From the NCBI GenBank assembly GCA_025201765.1, contig MU623349.1, forward strand, positions 1 to 64,000: a stretch of 64,000 nucleotides of DNA, read 5' to 3'. Positions 34,181 through 46,257 of the stretch are shown here, in pieces. A program made the translations under genes and the position numbers. The stretch is from Daldinia sp. FL1419 (taxonomy: Eukaryota > Ascomycota > Sordariomycetes > Xylariales > Hypoxylaceae). The notes below the pieces were generated by a model. It was not told where the DNA came from. It saw only the letters and a list, made by a program, of their open reading frames with translations, and did no database searches. Within the stretch, counting starts at the first letter, position 1, and the number at the start of each line of letters is the position of its first letter.

Positions 34181-36551
34181 TTACGCCTTTTCTTCGGCCT
34201 TCTCCTCCTTTTTTCCAGCCTCGCCGTCGGCACTGCCTTGAGTCTTAATGTACTCGTCGTAAACGGCCATGGCTTCCTCGACCTTGGCTCGGAGAGCACT
34301 GTCATCCTCAATTCTATAAAACTTTAGTAACGTCACATACCCAAGCAATTGTTTTCCAAACTTACAGATTAACCAGTTCGGCATTGTCCATCTCTAGAAG
34401 CATACCCGTGATCTTGCCTGCTAGATCAGGTTGGATAGCGTGGATCTTGGGGAAAATATGTTCGCCCAGCAACTGCTTCTGCTGCTGGGGGTTAGACTGG
34501 GCCTGCAGCTGCGAGTGAATAAGAGAAGTCGAAGTCAAATCCTGTTGCTGTACGTTCGGAGCACCACCAACTTGCTGGTTTGGAGCACCACGTCCGCCCT
34601 GAGGGGGGAACTGGCCACCCTGACCATTTCGTTGGTTCTGGCCACCACGACCTGCGGGACCACCTTGTCGGGCGTTGGGGGGGTAGCCGGGAACACCACC
34701 TGGTCCGCCTGGCATGCCCATATTGCCCGGCATACCTTGTATCGGTCCGCGGCCGGCCGGAACGCCTCGACCGCCTCCAATGGTAGCATGCTGCACTTGT
34801 GCCATTGCGGCTAGGAATTGAGGAGTACCGGGTTGGCCGTACGGAGCTCCGGGCGGGAATTGGCCAGGAATGTACATGTTCGGGGGTAGCTGCGGAATAG
34901 GTCCGCCACGTCCACCTTGGGGCCCGCCGTAAGCATTCGGGTTGAATTGACCGGGACGGCCGCCCTGAGCACCAGGCATGCCCATTCCAGGGAAAGGTAG
35001 TCCGCGACCACCCTGAGGAGGGAAACCTGGCTGCTGACCAGGGGGGTAGTAGACAGGGGGTTGCATGTACTGCTGGGGCATGCCAGCCGCCGCCGCAGCC
35101 TGTTGCATTCGGAGTTGGTTGCGAGCCTGGATGCTAGCCTCAAGCTGGCTTTTCCGAACGTCCTTCCGCTGAGCAAGAGCTACATAGAGAGGCTTGTTGT
35201 TAATCATGCGCTGGTTCATGTCGCCTACAGCCTTGGTGGCATCATCCGGATTAGCGAAGCACACAAATCCAAAACCCTTGCTCTTGCCGAGTTTCTTATC
35301 GGATTTCTTCTCCTTCTTTTCGCCTTCCTCCTTGGACTCATCCGCTTCCTCCTTCTGGTTCTCCTTGTCCTTGCCTTCTTTGTCATCGTCGGACTCGGTG
35401 GCGGTGTCGCGCATAACCTTTGCAGACGTAATGGGGCCAAACTCCGCGAACATCTGGCGCAGCTTGTCATCATCGACATCATCATCTAGATTCTTGATGT
35501 AAAGGTTCACACCCTGGTACTTGTTGGCCTTCTCCTGACGTGCGGCCTCATAAGATCTGCGTAGTTCCTCCTCGCGTTCGTGCTTCTTCTGAGCGCGACC
35601 CACGTAGAGATCCTGGCCGTGGAAATCCTTGTTATTTAGGTCATCAACTGCCTTGGCGGCGCTTTCATGAGTAGTGAAATTGACAAAACCAAAGCCGCGA
35701 GACTTTCCTTCGTTGTCACGGGCCAAGGATGACGAAGTGACATCCCCGAATTTCTCGAAGAGCTCACGGAACTGATCGTCAGTAACGTCGGGATGGATAT
35801 TTTTGACGTAAACGTTAGTAAAGTTCGCCTTCATCTCCTCAAACTTGCTCTGGCGATCCTTCTTGGGGATATGATGACCAACGTAGACCTTCTTCTCGTT
35901 AAGCAGCATTCCGTTAACGTGCTTGATAGCTTGAGACGCAGCCTCGTCTGTCTCATAATGCACAAAACCATATCCCTTTGAGTTGCCATTCTCATCCTGG
36001 GCAACTTTGCAACTTAAAATGTTACCAAAAGCAGCAAAAGTGTCGTGGAGGGCCTTATTATCGATGGCAGCGTCAAGATTTTTAATGAAGATGTTACCCT
36101 GCCCGCTCTTGCGCAAGTTGGGGTCACGTTGAGACCACATAATGCGGCATGGACGGCCTTTGATTTGGGTATAGTTAAGCTCTTCGAGAGCTCGTTCACC
36201 ATCGGCAGTGGTGTTGTAGTTCACGTACGCATATCCGAGGGAACGACGGGTAACGGCGTCACGGCAAACGCGAATAGAGGCAACAGAACCTATCTGGGAG
36301 AAAAGCTCGAAAAGCATTGCTTCGGTGACAGAAGGGTCAAGCTCGCCGACGTAAAGGGAGGCGGAAGCAGCAGGGTGAGGGGTTTGGGCGGAGCTGGGGG
36401 TGGCACCGGCAGCATCACCCTCATCGCCATGGGTGTCGGGAGCAACATTGGTATTGATAGAGGTGGGTTTAGCGTCACCACCGTTGAGAGAGGTGTTGCC
36501 AAGGTCAGCGGCAAGCTGGTCAACAGCGCCGGAGGTAGAAGTAGCAGACAT
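34181..36551 (-). CDS. pab1: Polyadenylate-binding protein, cytoplasmic and nuclear
   Basis: Two coding exons, 36551-34366 and 34313-34181, give 772 residues; the intron has GTAAGT, a TTACTAA branch and TATAG. Four RRMs are visible: SLYVGELDP (66-) with LGYAYVNY, NIFIKNLD (153-) with KGYGFVHY, NVYVKNI (246-) with RGFGFVNF, and NLYIKNLD (349-) with KGFGFVCF. RRM4 is split by a charged insert of about 40 residues (384-420, Glu/Lys/Asp-rich). A Gly/Pro/Gln-rich linker follows. The C-terminal PABC/MLLE domain contains LGEHIFPKI and KITGMLLEMDNAEL and spans the intron. Pab1 coats poly(A) tails and links them to eIF4G, to deadenylases and to release factor. All expected domains are intact. Confidence 0.97.
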
Positions 36552-36570
36552 CGTGACGAAAGATAATTGA

Positions 36571-36605
36571 CTATAAATTCGAAAAAGAAAGAAAGGTTAG
36601 CGTGG
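36571..36605 (-). promoter_or_regulatory. Probable 3' end of a 5'-UTR intron in pab1
   Basis: On the minus strand, 19 nt before the pab1 ATG, the sequence has a CTAACC branch-like site, a pyrimidine-rich run and a TTTATAG acceptor at 36577-36571. I cannot fix the donor; GTACGC near 36746 is one candidate. Confidence 0.45.
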
Positions 36606-39449
36606 TGATAATAGTAATAATGAGAGTGTAATGTGAATGTTTCTTAGAGCGCAGATGGAAATAGCGTCGAGATCGGGTTCAATTATAGATGAATTTGAGT
36701 GGAGATGAGGGGATCAGAGGGGGAAAAAACAAAAAAAAAAAGCGTACCAGGCAATTAAAGACAGCTGCAAGAATATTATATTGTTTTGATCAATGGATAA
36801 TGATCGCGAGTGAATGAAGACTAATTAGACAAAGGTTGTCGAAGACTTCAAAGAAAGTGATGATAATCTAAAAGCCTAAGTGTACTTGAGCTTCTAGAAA
36901 TTCACTATTCTACCCTGAGGTTGGAAATGAATGAATAGGTCGTTTAGATATTGACGTGGGTGCCTATTCGAAGGAAGGACGAATTCGCGTCGATGGATAA
37001 TGGTCGAGTATGAATTTGAGGTCCTTGGGTTAGTCCCTTGGTAGATGGCTGATTTTCTAGTTTTTCGAATTTTTTTGGTGTTTTTGTCCTGAATGAAATT
37101 TGGCGAGAACAGAAACGAAGTACGAACTGCGAAGAACGTACTTTATAACTGAATCTCTTTTTTGATTTTTTGGAAGTTTGGGGTGACGAGCTGGCGATAA
37201 ATTTGTCAAGTCGTTGGAGAAAAAAAGAGGAAGAAAGAAGGGGAGGGTCCGTTCGTCTTTTGAGATCTTGAAGATTTTTTGTGCCTCTCTGGTTGCGATC
37301 AACCACACAAAAAATTTCGACCATAAAATTTTAGTGGGGCACGTCCACCAAGCTAAGATATCGATACCTTCACCTAGCAAATACCTGGTATGGTCCTTCC
37401 AACCCAACCGCACTTTCTTATTAGACTCAGTAAGTACTTTTAGCCCCTCGGCAAATTTTGAGTTTGTACGATAATGTAACTTGACTACAGACAAAATGTC
37501 TTGGACCAATCACATGTGTGAATTTAGACGATGTGCCCACGTATTTCTTAGTTGCACCTCCCTTTAAAATCCCACTTTTGGTAATATGTGTATAAGATTT
37601 AACTTGTCAGTGAACCCCGGAACTTTATTCTTTGATGAATCTGGCTTGTCTGGCAAGCAGCAATACCTCGAACAAATTTACTAACCAGTTAGGTAATATT
37701 AGACTTCGAAAACGGGTAGTACACGCCGCATATGCACATCTTGGTTCCATATGTATGTACTAAGGTACTTATTTCTATGACCAGTACTTATACGTACCTA
37801 GGTAGGTAGGGATTTATAGGACTTACCTAGTGTTACAGAAGCCCGGAAAGGAGAAATAGATGCTGTGAAACAACAAGCATGCTAGCCTCACGATCAAAAA
37901 AGAACGGTTACAAAAAAAACCTACCCTACGCATAGGTAGGTACCTCTTAAAATACTCACTCGGATGGTAATACCATTTATTCTGTGGGTACCCTTGGAAT
38001 TGCTTCTAGGCGGAAAGCGTCGGATATGCGGGCAGTTGTAACTTAAGAATTAACCTAGGTGTCTTTCTACCTACCTAAGTACTAACTATATGTATAGTAG
38101 GTAGCTACGCCACGAGCGTGCCTTCAGTTACCGGCGGGCTGTAAGTAAAGGTGAGACTTCCTAAGCTTATCAAATATGTACATGTAGGTATGGAATATAG
38201 GTACATATCTGAGAGGTTGTGCTCACCTCCTAGGTATGTGCGTAGGTAGTAGATATTTGATTTATGATATTATGGTTTTATATTAGCAGTGTGCTATAAA
38301 TCTCTAGGAGGTAGGGCACTTTATGAGAGCCTTTAGTTATATGTAGGTACGCAAGCCCAATACGCTGACCTTTAGGTAACTATTACTTATTCCACGCCTG
38401 ATTTCCTTCAGAATATATATATATATATAATATCCCTATTTATAGATATAGGTTAAATAGGTATTTAACGGCGTTTTGCAGTGACTCTAAGCTATATTGA
38501 AGTACACAAGTACTAACTAGTAGGTATTAGGTCGTAGGTTCTGGGTTATAGCTAAAGGTATCAAAAGTTTGCCTTAATATTTAGGTACCTAGATGTTGCC
38601 AACCTAAGGCGGGGGTACCTAGCACAGGTATCCAGTGTACCCCCACATGGGCTCTGAAGTAAAATGGACAGTGGATTTATCTTATCAGCTCGCGGAGAGA
38701 TACAAAATACCATAACCATAGGTACAACATCAGGGGATTACCCCACCCGTCCAAATTGACCAGTAGGTCTAGGTACATATATGTGCTAAAAGTGGGTGCT
38801 AAGAGGATAACAAGACAGCCCTGTGACGTGTGTTGCTGGTGCGGGAAGCACCTAAGGAATCAAGCTCATCGACGTTTAGAAGACACGAGAAACTCAATTC
38901 TATGCATCATCAAAACAGCTGACTGATCAGTATAAAGTACGATACACTGGTAGTTACAGCATATCGATACCTACCTTCAGGTAGGTACTCTTATCTTACT
39001 AAGCCGTCAGATTGCATATTTTGTACATAACTTGCCTCTATACATCTCATATATTTTTCCTTTACCACGATTTACGCAAACCCAGCAAATCTACGCAAAT
39101 GCGCGTACACATATTGCGCATATTCGGACGCCGGCCCAACTTACCTAGGTCCCTTCACCTGCGCTATTGTTGTTAAAGTTTACCGTCGTATCGTTTAGGA
39201 ATTTGAGTACCTAACCTTAGTTAATTACGGTTGGTCTTGTTTAGCTATTGCGTCAAATACCACGAACAGACCCGCAAACTCCAACAGCTATAATCACGAT
39301 AACCGACAACCGTGCCATGTCGATTCACACCACTCGATAGTTAGGATATACACAACCCTCCTCTCTCACGTTAGTTTAAACCTATTTGACGAATAATATA
39401 TGTAACCTGAGCTTTGCCTAGACATTGAAGTACCTTCTGCGAACCCACC
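36606..39449. other. Divergent intergenic region between pab1 and the HECT ligase gene
   Basis: It holds both promoters and a second cluster of TAGGTA/ACCTAGGT words (ACCTAGGT at 37796, 38053 and 39143), with a TA repeat at 38415-38430. Minus frames at 36944-37324 and 37057-37509 overlap one another and probably lie in pab1 leader or promoter sequence. They show no motif and are not called. Confidence 0.5.
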
Positions 39450-42400
39450 ATGTTCCCGACATTTACCGGCACATCTAGGCGGCCCCGGAACGTCAACCTG
39501 AGCGGTCAGCGGAACGCGAACCCTTGGGCCACTTCAAGCTGGTCGCCTTCCGGTTCTGGGGCCTCGAAAACCGTAGCACAAGCACAGGTCGAACGTGAAA
39601 AGAGACAGAGAGAACGTGACGAGTTGAACGCCGCTAAGAGACTTCAAAGAGTATGGAGAGGCTGTAAAGACCGGCAAAGTCTTAAGCAAATATGTCGAGA
39701 AGACTTTGATGCTCTATACCACCGGACTCTAGATTATGACCCTTCAACTAGAGTGATCGCTGCCTTCCCCCTTATTCGTATCCTCTTCGACCCATCTCGA
39801 GCAGACGACCAGAAACGTTTAGATTTATTAGTGCAGGACCTGGTTGGTCTAAATTCTGCTTCAAGCTTGGATCACATCAGTCCCAACTCTTGGGATCGGT
39901 TAGCGGTGCTCATTGTGAGAGCTCTGGAAGGGTAAGTGTATGCTTATAACTATGCTCCCTATATATTAGTTGCTTACACTTCTCCATATAGCCGGCCAGT
40001 TAGTTCGTCGTTGAATCTTCTTCATATTTTAGTTCTCATAGTCAGGCAACGTCCGCATTCTATTACTCCTGTCCTCCACCGATACTATAAACTCGTCTCC
40101 AAATACTCCGAGCAGAATAGCCAGGGGGAGGGGGCTTTTGGCCCGATAGCAGAACTAGACATCGTCGCTCAAGCAGCTACTGCCCCACTAACACCGTCTA
40201 CGCAAGGTACGTCGAATCCAGCGAGAGCGAGAGTTCACTCTTATACTAGCTGTTTTACTATGTTTCGTCCACAGCGTCGTCTAACGGGTTTTAGGTGTGG
40301 CTCTATCATCGGCTTATCAAGCGTTCGCATTCTCCTTCCTTGCGTCGGCGAATCTTTCATCATTCCAACGAAACCATATACAAATAGCAAACCATGTAGA
40401 TCTTCAACTTCTGTCTCAGAGTATCGTAGATGCCATATCGGGGCATCAGCATATTGGTAGCTTATCAAAGACAGGAGCTATCTGCCTCCTGGCCCACTTC
40501 ATCGCTTTGAATAGGGCGAGATCTTCCTCTTATGGATTCAAATACCTCGAGGCACTTTATCTACAACTCTCTATCCTTGTTGATGATATTCGAATACGAT
40601 ATAATCAGCATGGTACCCGCAACGAGGCTGATGGCGATAATGACGCTACCTCTGACCATGACGGCAATGATACTGAAGATTCTGCCCCATTGTCTACCTG
40701 GGTGTTAAGTCAATTGGACTTCCTGGTCGATGAAGATGGTATCTCGGATCTACTAAGCAGATTTACTTCGTTCGTAGCCAAGACCGAACCGCATGAAAGG
40801 CTTATGCTAACGCAATCTAGGACCGCAGTATCCCCAGATCGCCTTTCCGAAGATGCGAGTCTTCTCGCTGGTTATACCTTAGTCCTCTTGAGGTGTTTTC
40901 CGAGCCATAGTGATGATATTAAAATGCGTCTCTTCCAAGGAGATATCTCTACTATCAGCACAGCTAGTCCCGTGTCAACACCTTCCGTGAAGTATTTTTG
41001 GCAGGCAGCATCAAATACCAGCATATTTAAGACCATCACGCAGCCTAGGGCTCAACAGCAGCCTACGCCGATAGTTACGCTTCTACAACCAGACCCTGTA
41101 CGTGATAGAGAATGGAGGACTATACTATTATTTTTAGAATTATATAACTTTCTTCTCCGGGTTACCGATGACGAAGATTTTCTACCTCCGGAAAATCAAA
41201 TTCTATCACACCAGAGCCCGGCAACATCGAGAATACGCTCAAGTGGTCTGAGTCTGAATGAACTTAAACAACTCATTAATTTCCTCAAGAATCTCTCCTT
41301 CCCGCTCTATTATAACCTCGCGGACATTATGCCATCTTCCTCAAGGCCAACTCGGCTGAATAGTCTCATGGGGATTAGTTCTGGAAAGGCGAGCACTCAA
41401 GAGGAGGAGCCCAAGGATACTCAGTCATCATTTGCCGGTATAATTGGGATGGATGTTTTGAGCCTGAGAGCTGCATCCACAGCAACAATGCGTTCATTGT
41501 ACGAAAGAGATTCTCGTCGGCGTTTCCTTCCTGCAGACTTTTGGTTGATGACCTCAAAATTCGACATGGATGTGTTTATATCAGCTGTCGTTTTGGAAGA
41601 GCAGCAAAAAGATCAGATGGCTGAAGATGAAGACGATTCGGATGACTCAGACGGAGATGCACTCGACAGCTTCCATACATTTACAGGGCAGCGCCTTTCA
41701 CGAGCGGCCCAGATCGAGAGACGTCGTCGTTTACGAAGGGTCCAACGGGAACAACTACTAGCCCAGGTTGGCCCTAAGCTCGAAATTCTTCGAAACATGC
41801 CATTTGTTATCCCATTTGAGGTCAGGGTCCAGATATTCCGCCAATTCGTATATCTTGACAAAGCAAAACGTAGAGGTGGTCATGTCGACCCCGATCGATG
41901 GCGCTTATCAGTTATTTCAGCAGAAGGTGGGCTCGGCGGCGCTACTGCTAGAGGCAGAGACATCCTCGGTCGCCACTCGGCTAGGGTCAAACGTGGGCAA
42001 GTATTCGATGATGCATATGAACAGTTCTACCCTCTTGGAGATGGGTTGAAGGAGCCTATTCAAATAACATTTGTGGACCAGTTCAATCAGCCTGAAGCCG
42101 GTATTGACGGCGGCGGTGTCACAAAGGAATTTTTGATCAGCATCACTGACGAGGCTTTTAACCCTAGCTCTGGCCGTGGCCTCTTCGCAACCAACAGTCA
42201 AAATTTACTGTACCCGAATCCGAGTACATTTGACAATCAAGCAGAAAAGCTTCGTAGATATGGATATACAGAAAGTGATATGGGATGGAAAGAGGCTATG
42301 ATCAACCTTGCCAAACGTTATGAATTCCTTGGTCGGATAGTAGGAAAGTGTATGTACGAAGGCATACTTATCGACAAGGCTTTTGCTGGCTTCTTTCTTC

Positions 42401-43167
42401 TTAAGTGGTCAGCATCAGGACAGGGATCACTAAATGATTACCGTGCCAACCTAAACGACCTACGAGATCTAGATCCTGAGCTTTATCAAGGGCTAATTAG
42501 CCTCAAAAACTATTCCGGCAAGGTGGTTGACCTTGCATTAGACTTTACTATCACAGACCAAGTCACGACAGCGGATGGAAACACGCTCACTATTACGCGT
42601 CCCCTCTGCAAAAACGGTGAGAATATCCCCGTCACAAATACAAACCGTCCTCTTTACATTTCCTATGTCGTAAACCACCGGCTCGTAGCACAACCCTATC
42701 GGCAAACCAGGGCTTTCCTCAAGGGTCTAGGATCGATCATCAATCCCGCATGGCTATCCATGTTTAATCAATCGGAGCTTCAACGGCTTGTTGGAGGAGA
42801 CAGCTCGGAGATCGATGTTGAGGATCTCCGACGTAATACGCAATATTCTGGTCTCTACACTGTGGGTGATGATGGAATGGAACACCCAACCGTGCGGATG
42901 TTCTGGGAAGTGATGCGCGAGTTTCAGGATGCCCAAAGACGAGAGGTGTTAAAGTACGTAACATCGACACCGAGAGCACCGCTGCTAGGCTTCTCGCAGC
43001 TGAGTCCCCATTTTAGCATCAGAGATGGAGGCACCGATGAGGAAAGATTACCAAGTACGAGTACCTGCGTTAATCTCCTGAAACTACCACGTTATAGTTC
43101 AAAGGAGACTCTTAGAAGCAAGCTACTCTACGCCATCCAATCTGGGGCTGGCTTTGATTTAAGTTAA
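39450..43167 (+). CDS. hul5: HECT-type E3 ubiquitin ligase, HUL5/UBE3C-like
   Basis: Exons 39450-39931, 39992-40206 and 40295-43167 give 1189 residues, with agreeing phases, GTAAGT and GTACGT donors and a TCTAAC branch before the second acceptor. The N-terminus (MFPTFTGTSRRPRNVNLSG, then an IQ-like helix AAKRLQRVWRGCKDRQ) is the arrangement found in UBE3C and Hul5. A long helical region follows, with acidic stretches at residues about 350-370 and 680-700. The HECT domain fills the last ~380 residues: VDQFNQPEAGIDGGGVTKEF, FLGRIVGKCMYEGI and the catalytic Cys1157 in STCVNLLKLP. Hul5-type ligases extend ubiquitin chains on proteasome-bound and misfolded cytosolic proteins. The protein appears complete and functional. 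Confidence 0.93.
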
Positions 43168-43804
43168 TCAGATGTTAAGATATTGGTCAAGTTAGCAGCC
43201 TCGCGGCGCTTAAGCAAGACGTAATAGTTGGCCCCGTATTCTTCGCAAAACTGCTAGCTAGAATAAATAGTTTAACCGTGCGCAAAATAAAATAACTCAA
43301 TCACCAATAGCTAGGCTGTCTCTCGAGTGATGGTGCTCCTTGAGATATATCCCCGTATCGTAACCTTCCCCAGATGTCATTCGATCCCATTCAGAACAGG
43401 ACGCCTGGAATCAGTCGTCCGACTAGCTATATACCGGCTCATAAGGTCGATATGTTAGCTCTATCGTCTTACATGATGTCTAAAGAATGCCTATACAGGA
43501 TAAAGGGGTGTGATCACGCCGTATAACAATTTAGGCGTATCATATGGCGAAGGTATTCATCGTCGAATGAGAGCAACCCTTACCCCCCCATATGCATAGG
43601 ATCAAAGGATTATAAATCTGCTATATGGTGTAGACCCCGCTCCTTAACGCCCATTCAGCCGCTACAGGGTGGTTTTTGTTTCTAACTAGGCAGTCATATC
43701 AATGCTGTAATCTATTATGATAATTTTGGGGAGACGCCATGAAACTCGCGAGTCCTTTATCGGCAGTATAACCAACGTATTTTGTACGTTAGTCACAATT
43801 CATT
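43168..43804. other. Intergenic region
   Basis: This is the 3' flank of the HECT gene and the promoter of the FAD oxidase gene. No additional gene is seen. Confidence 0.45.
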
Positions 43805-45292
43805 ATGACGACCTTGATAATCGGCGCCGGATGCTTCGGGGCGTCGACGGCACGCTTCTTAAAAGAAGTGGACCCCGGTGCGGAGGTCATCTTACTCGAT
43901 TCGGCACCATTTCCAGACCCGGCTGCGGCTGCGCACGATTTAAATAAAATCATCAGAGCCGAGTACGATGACCCGATGTACATGAAACTAGCGCTCGAGG
44001 CGAAGGACGCGTGGTCGCGCGCGGATGACGTCGTCACGCCTTTCTTCCATCAGACAGGAGCGCTTTGGTCTATAACCGCTGCTAGAACCCGGAGGCTCAT
44101 AGATAACTACGAGGCATTGCTAGGTCCGGGAAATGTCCCTCTCGAAGTAATCGGCTTGGATGAAACGCGTGCTCGTTTTCCGCTTCTCGGTAGTTGCCGC
44201 TTCGATGGTGAGGCGGAGCAGTGTATACTAAGTCCTGAAGCTGGATGGGCCGATGCAGCGAGGGCTTTACAAGCAACCATCAAAGCAGCCATTGACGGTG
44301 GTGTTCGGTATGAAATTGGTACGGCGGTGAAATTGGAGTTTGGTGCGGACGGTACGTGTACTGGTGTCTCGACGACAGATAACCGGACGTTCCACGCACA
44401 GCGTATCGTCTTATCCTCTGGAGCGTATACGCCGTGGCTCCTCGCAGAGAGCGCCCCAGAGAAACCGGAACTTCACGCTGGAAAACGAATGAAAGCGGCG
44501 GCGGTGTTGATGTGCTTATTCAAGGTCCCGAACGGCGAAACGGGATTAGATATGTTTCAAAATGCACCAGTTATTGTGCATCCCTACGGAGACTTTCCCG
44601 GTGTGTTGTTTTCAAGAAGGCTCACAAGTCACTAGACTATATTGATAATCGCGTTCTGTTATACTGACTACGATTACCCCATAGCTGAGTGTATACCACC
44701 CGGGAGTCACAGTGGTCCCGATCTAGCGAAGTGTACGCACGAATTCCCGTACACTCGTAATACCTACCACAAGGCATCGAAGCAGGAGATTTCAGTCCCG
44801 CCGCTCTCTAAAAGGGACCGCATGACGTGGACACGGGACCTTCCAGACGGACTGGAGACGAGATCTGCACAGGTTCGGGACATGTTCTTCGGGAACTCGG
44901 TGCAGGGTATGACTCCTGAGTCTTATAGACTTTGCTGGTAAGCTCCTAGTTTCTCGTCTCGTGACATTTACGCAGTTCGCGCTCGAAAACTGATGGATCT
45001 ATGGCATTATAGGGACATAGCCACGCCAGACGAGGATTGGATCATCTCGCCACATCCAGGATCGAAAAACCTGTATATTGCAGCAGGAGGTTCCTTCCAT
45101 GGCTACAAATTTCTACCTATAATTGGGAAGTATGTAGTTCAAATGCTTCGTGGTGAACTATCCGAAGAGCATACCCGACGATGGGCCTGGGATCGAGATG
45201 GTAAGTTCACTTGTCCATGCATCTACCCCTATTTACTACCCCGATGAGGGTTACGCAAGGTATCCAAGCGCGACATATCTAGAAGCTTTTGA
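43805..45292 (+). CDS. FAD-dependent amine/amino-acid oxidase (fructosyl-amino-acid or sarcosine oxidase-like)
   Basis: Four exons are proposed: 43805-44600, 44685-44937, 45013-45200 and 45249-45292 (426 residues). The first three joins keep frame and have usable branch sites. The last acceptor is uncertain: GAG at 45248 gives KVSKRDISRSF, while AAG at 45259 gives a shorter end. The N-terminal GAGCFG (7-12) is the FAD-binding strand. Later YRLCWD (in the exon 2-3 join) and PDEDWIISPHPG, with AAGGSFHGYKFLP, match the region with the covalent-flavin cysteine in the sarcosine oxidase/fructosyl-amine oxidase (DAO) family. Such enzymes oxidise secondary amines to release H2O2. Length is normal for the family. 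The substrate is unknown. Confidence 0.85.
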
Positions 45293-45691
45293 TTTCGTCT
45301 TTAAATAGTTGAAGTTACTAAGTTTATTTTTCTAGTCGTTCCTATTGTTACCCCTTATACCCCCCGCGGTGATTTACGAGATGTACCTGGGTACTACGAG
45401 TAAGGCTACGCGAGCAGGAACACGGAATTAGTTTGAGGATGGCGGCTGTTGGGAGCGTGTTTCTCTCATAAAATAATTAGCATGACCTGTAGAAGATATG
45501 GCTCATAATGATATATGATAAGTCGAATGTCCAATCTGCTCTCATTCTCTATCTAATAACGAGGGTTAAGCATACGAAGATAGGTCACTCTTGAATATTT
45601 TGTTTCCAGTTTGAGAGCTTTTATAGTGGCATACGCCCCTGGCCAAAGAATAAAAGAAATAACAGTATTGAATCATCCATCGAGCAAAGCA
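45293..45691. other. Intergenic region before the tRNA gene
   Basis: AT-rich sequence with no gene seen. Confidence 0.4.
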
Positions 45692-45763
45692 GCTCCTATA
45701 GTCTAGTGGTTAGGACGTCGGATTTTGATTCCGAAAACATTGGTTCAATTCCAGTTAGAAGCT
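45692..45763 (+). tRNA. tRNA-Gln (anticodon TTG)
   Basis: The sequence folds as a tRNA. It has an A box (TAGTCTAGTGG), an anticodon stem TCGGA/TCCGA around the loop TTTTGAT with anticodon TTG, a T arm ATTGG/CCAGT and a B box GGTTCAATTCC. The acceptor stem GCTCCTA/TAGAAGC has one C-A mismatch at its fourth pair. A TTTT terminator follows within about 15 bases. No intron is present. The mismatch and the unusual GC start leave some chance of a decaying copy. Confidence 0.8.
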
Positions 45764-46257
45764 TCAAAATATTTCTTTTCATGTCTTTTTCCTTCTCCAA
45801 TCCTACCTAGATGAGAACTTTTCGTGCCGTCTTATAATGAGGGTATCGTGATTTGAGTGGGGATGGTGTATATCGACCCCTAATTACTGAATTGTGGTGA
45901 TTCACTGAGCTAGGAATAATATACTAAAATAGTGTGGTTAATAGGTAGTTTAGCATCACCTCTGCTGTTTTTGTTGTTTTATTCCAGGAAAAAATAAAGT
46001 CCTTTCTATATTATATGCTGGTGCTGGGTCTCTTACGCTACAAGGTTATCAACTCCCCCCTTTTCCCACATAAAACAGATCGATCATATTGGGATACGTG
46101 CAAAGACGATGGATGTAGGTATGTGTATAAACGCTAGGGTCGCTACGCATACTGTAATGACCTAATAATTGAGTACTTTGGGATATGATTGAAGACTATG
46201 ATCCCTTTATCTATAATTCTTATGTCTTTTAATGATCTTTAATTCTAGTCCTCTTCT
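45764..46257. other. Intergenic region after the tRNA gene
   Basis: A T-rich Pol III termination region is followed by AT-rich flank of the MFS gene. No other gene is seen. Confidence 0.4.

Noticed and set aside
34431..35502. Plus-strand frames opposite pab1
   Set aside because: They are shadows of the conserved PABP coding sequence and carry no domain.
36944..37509. Two overlapping minus frames upstream of pab1
   Set aside because: They overlap each other in different phases, have no motif and probably lie in leader or promoter sequence.
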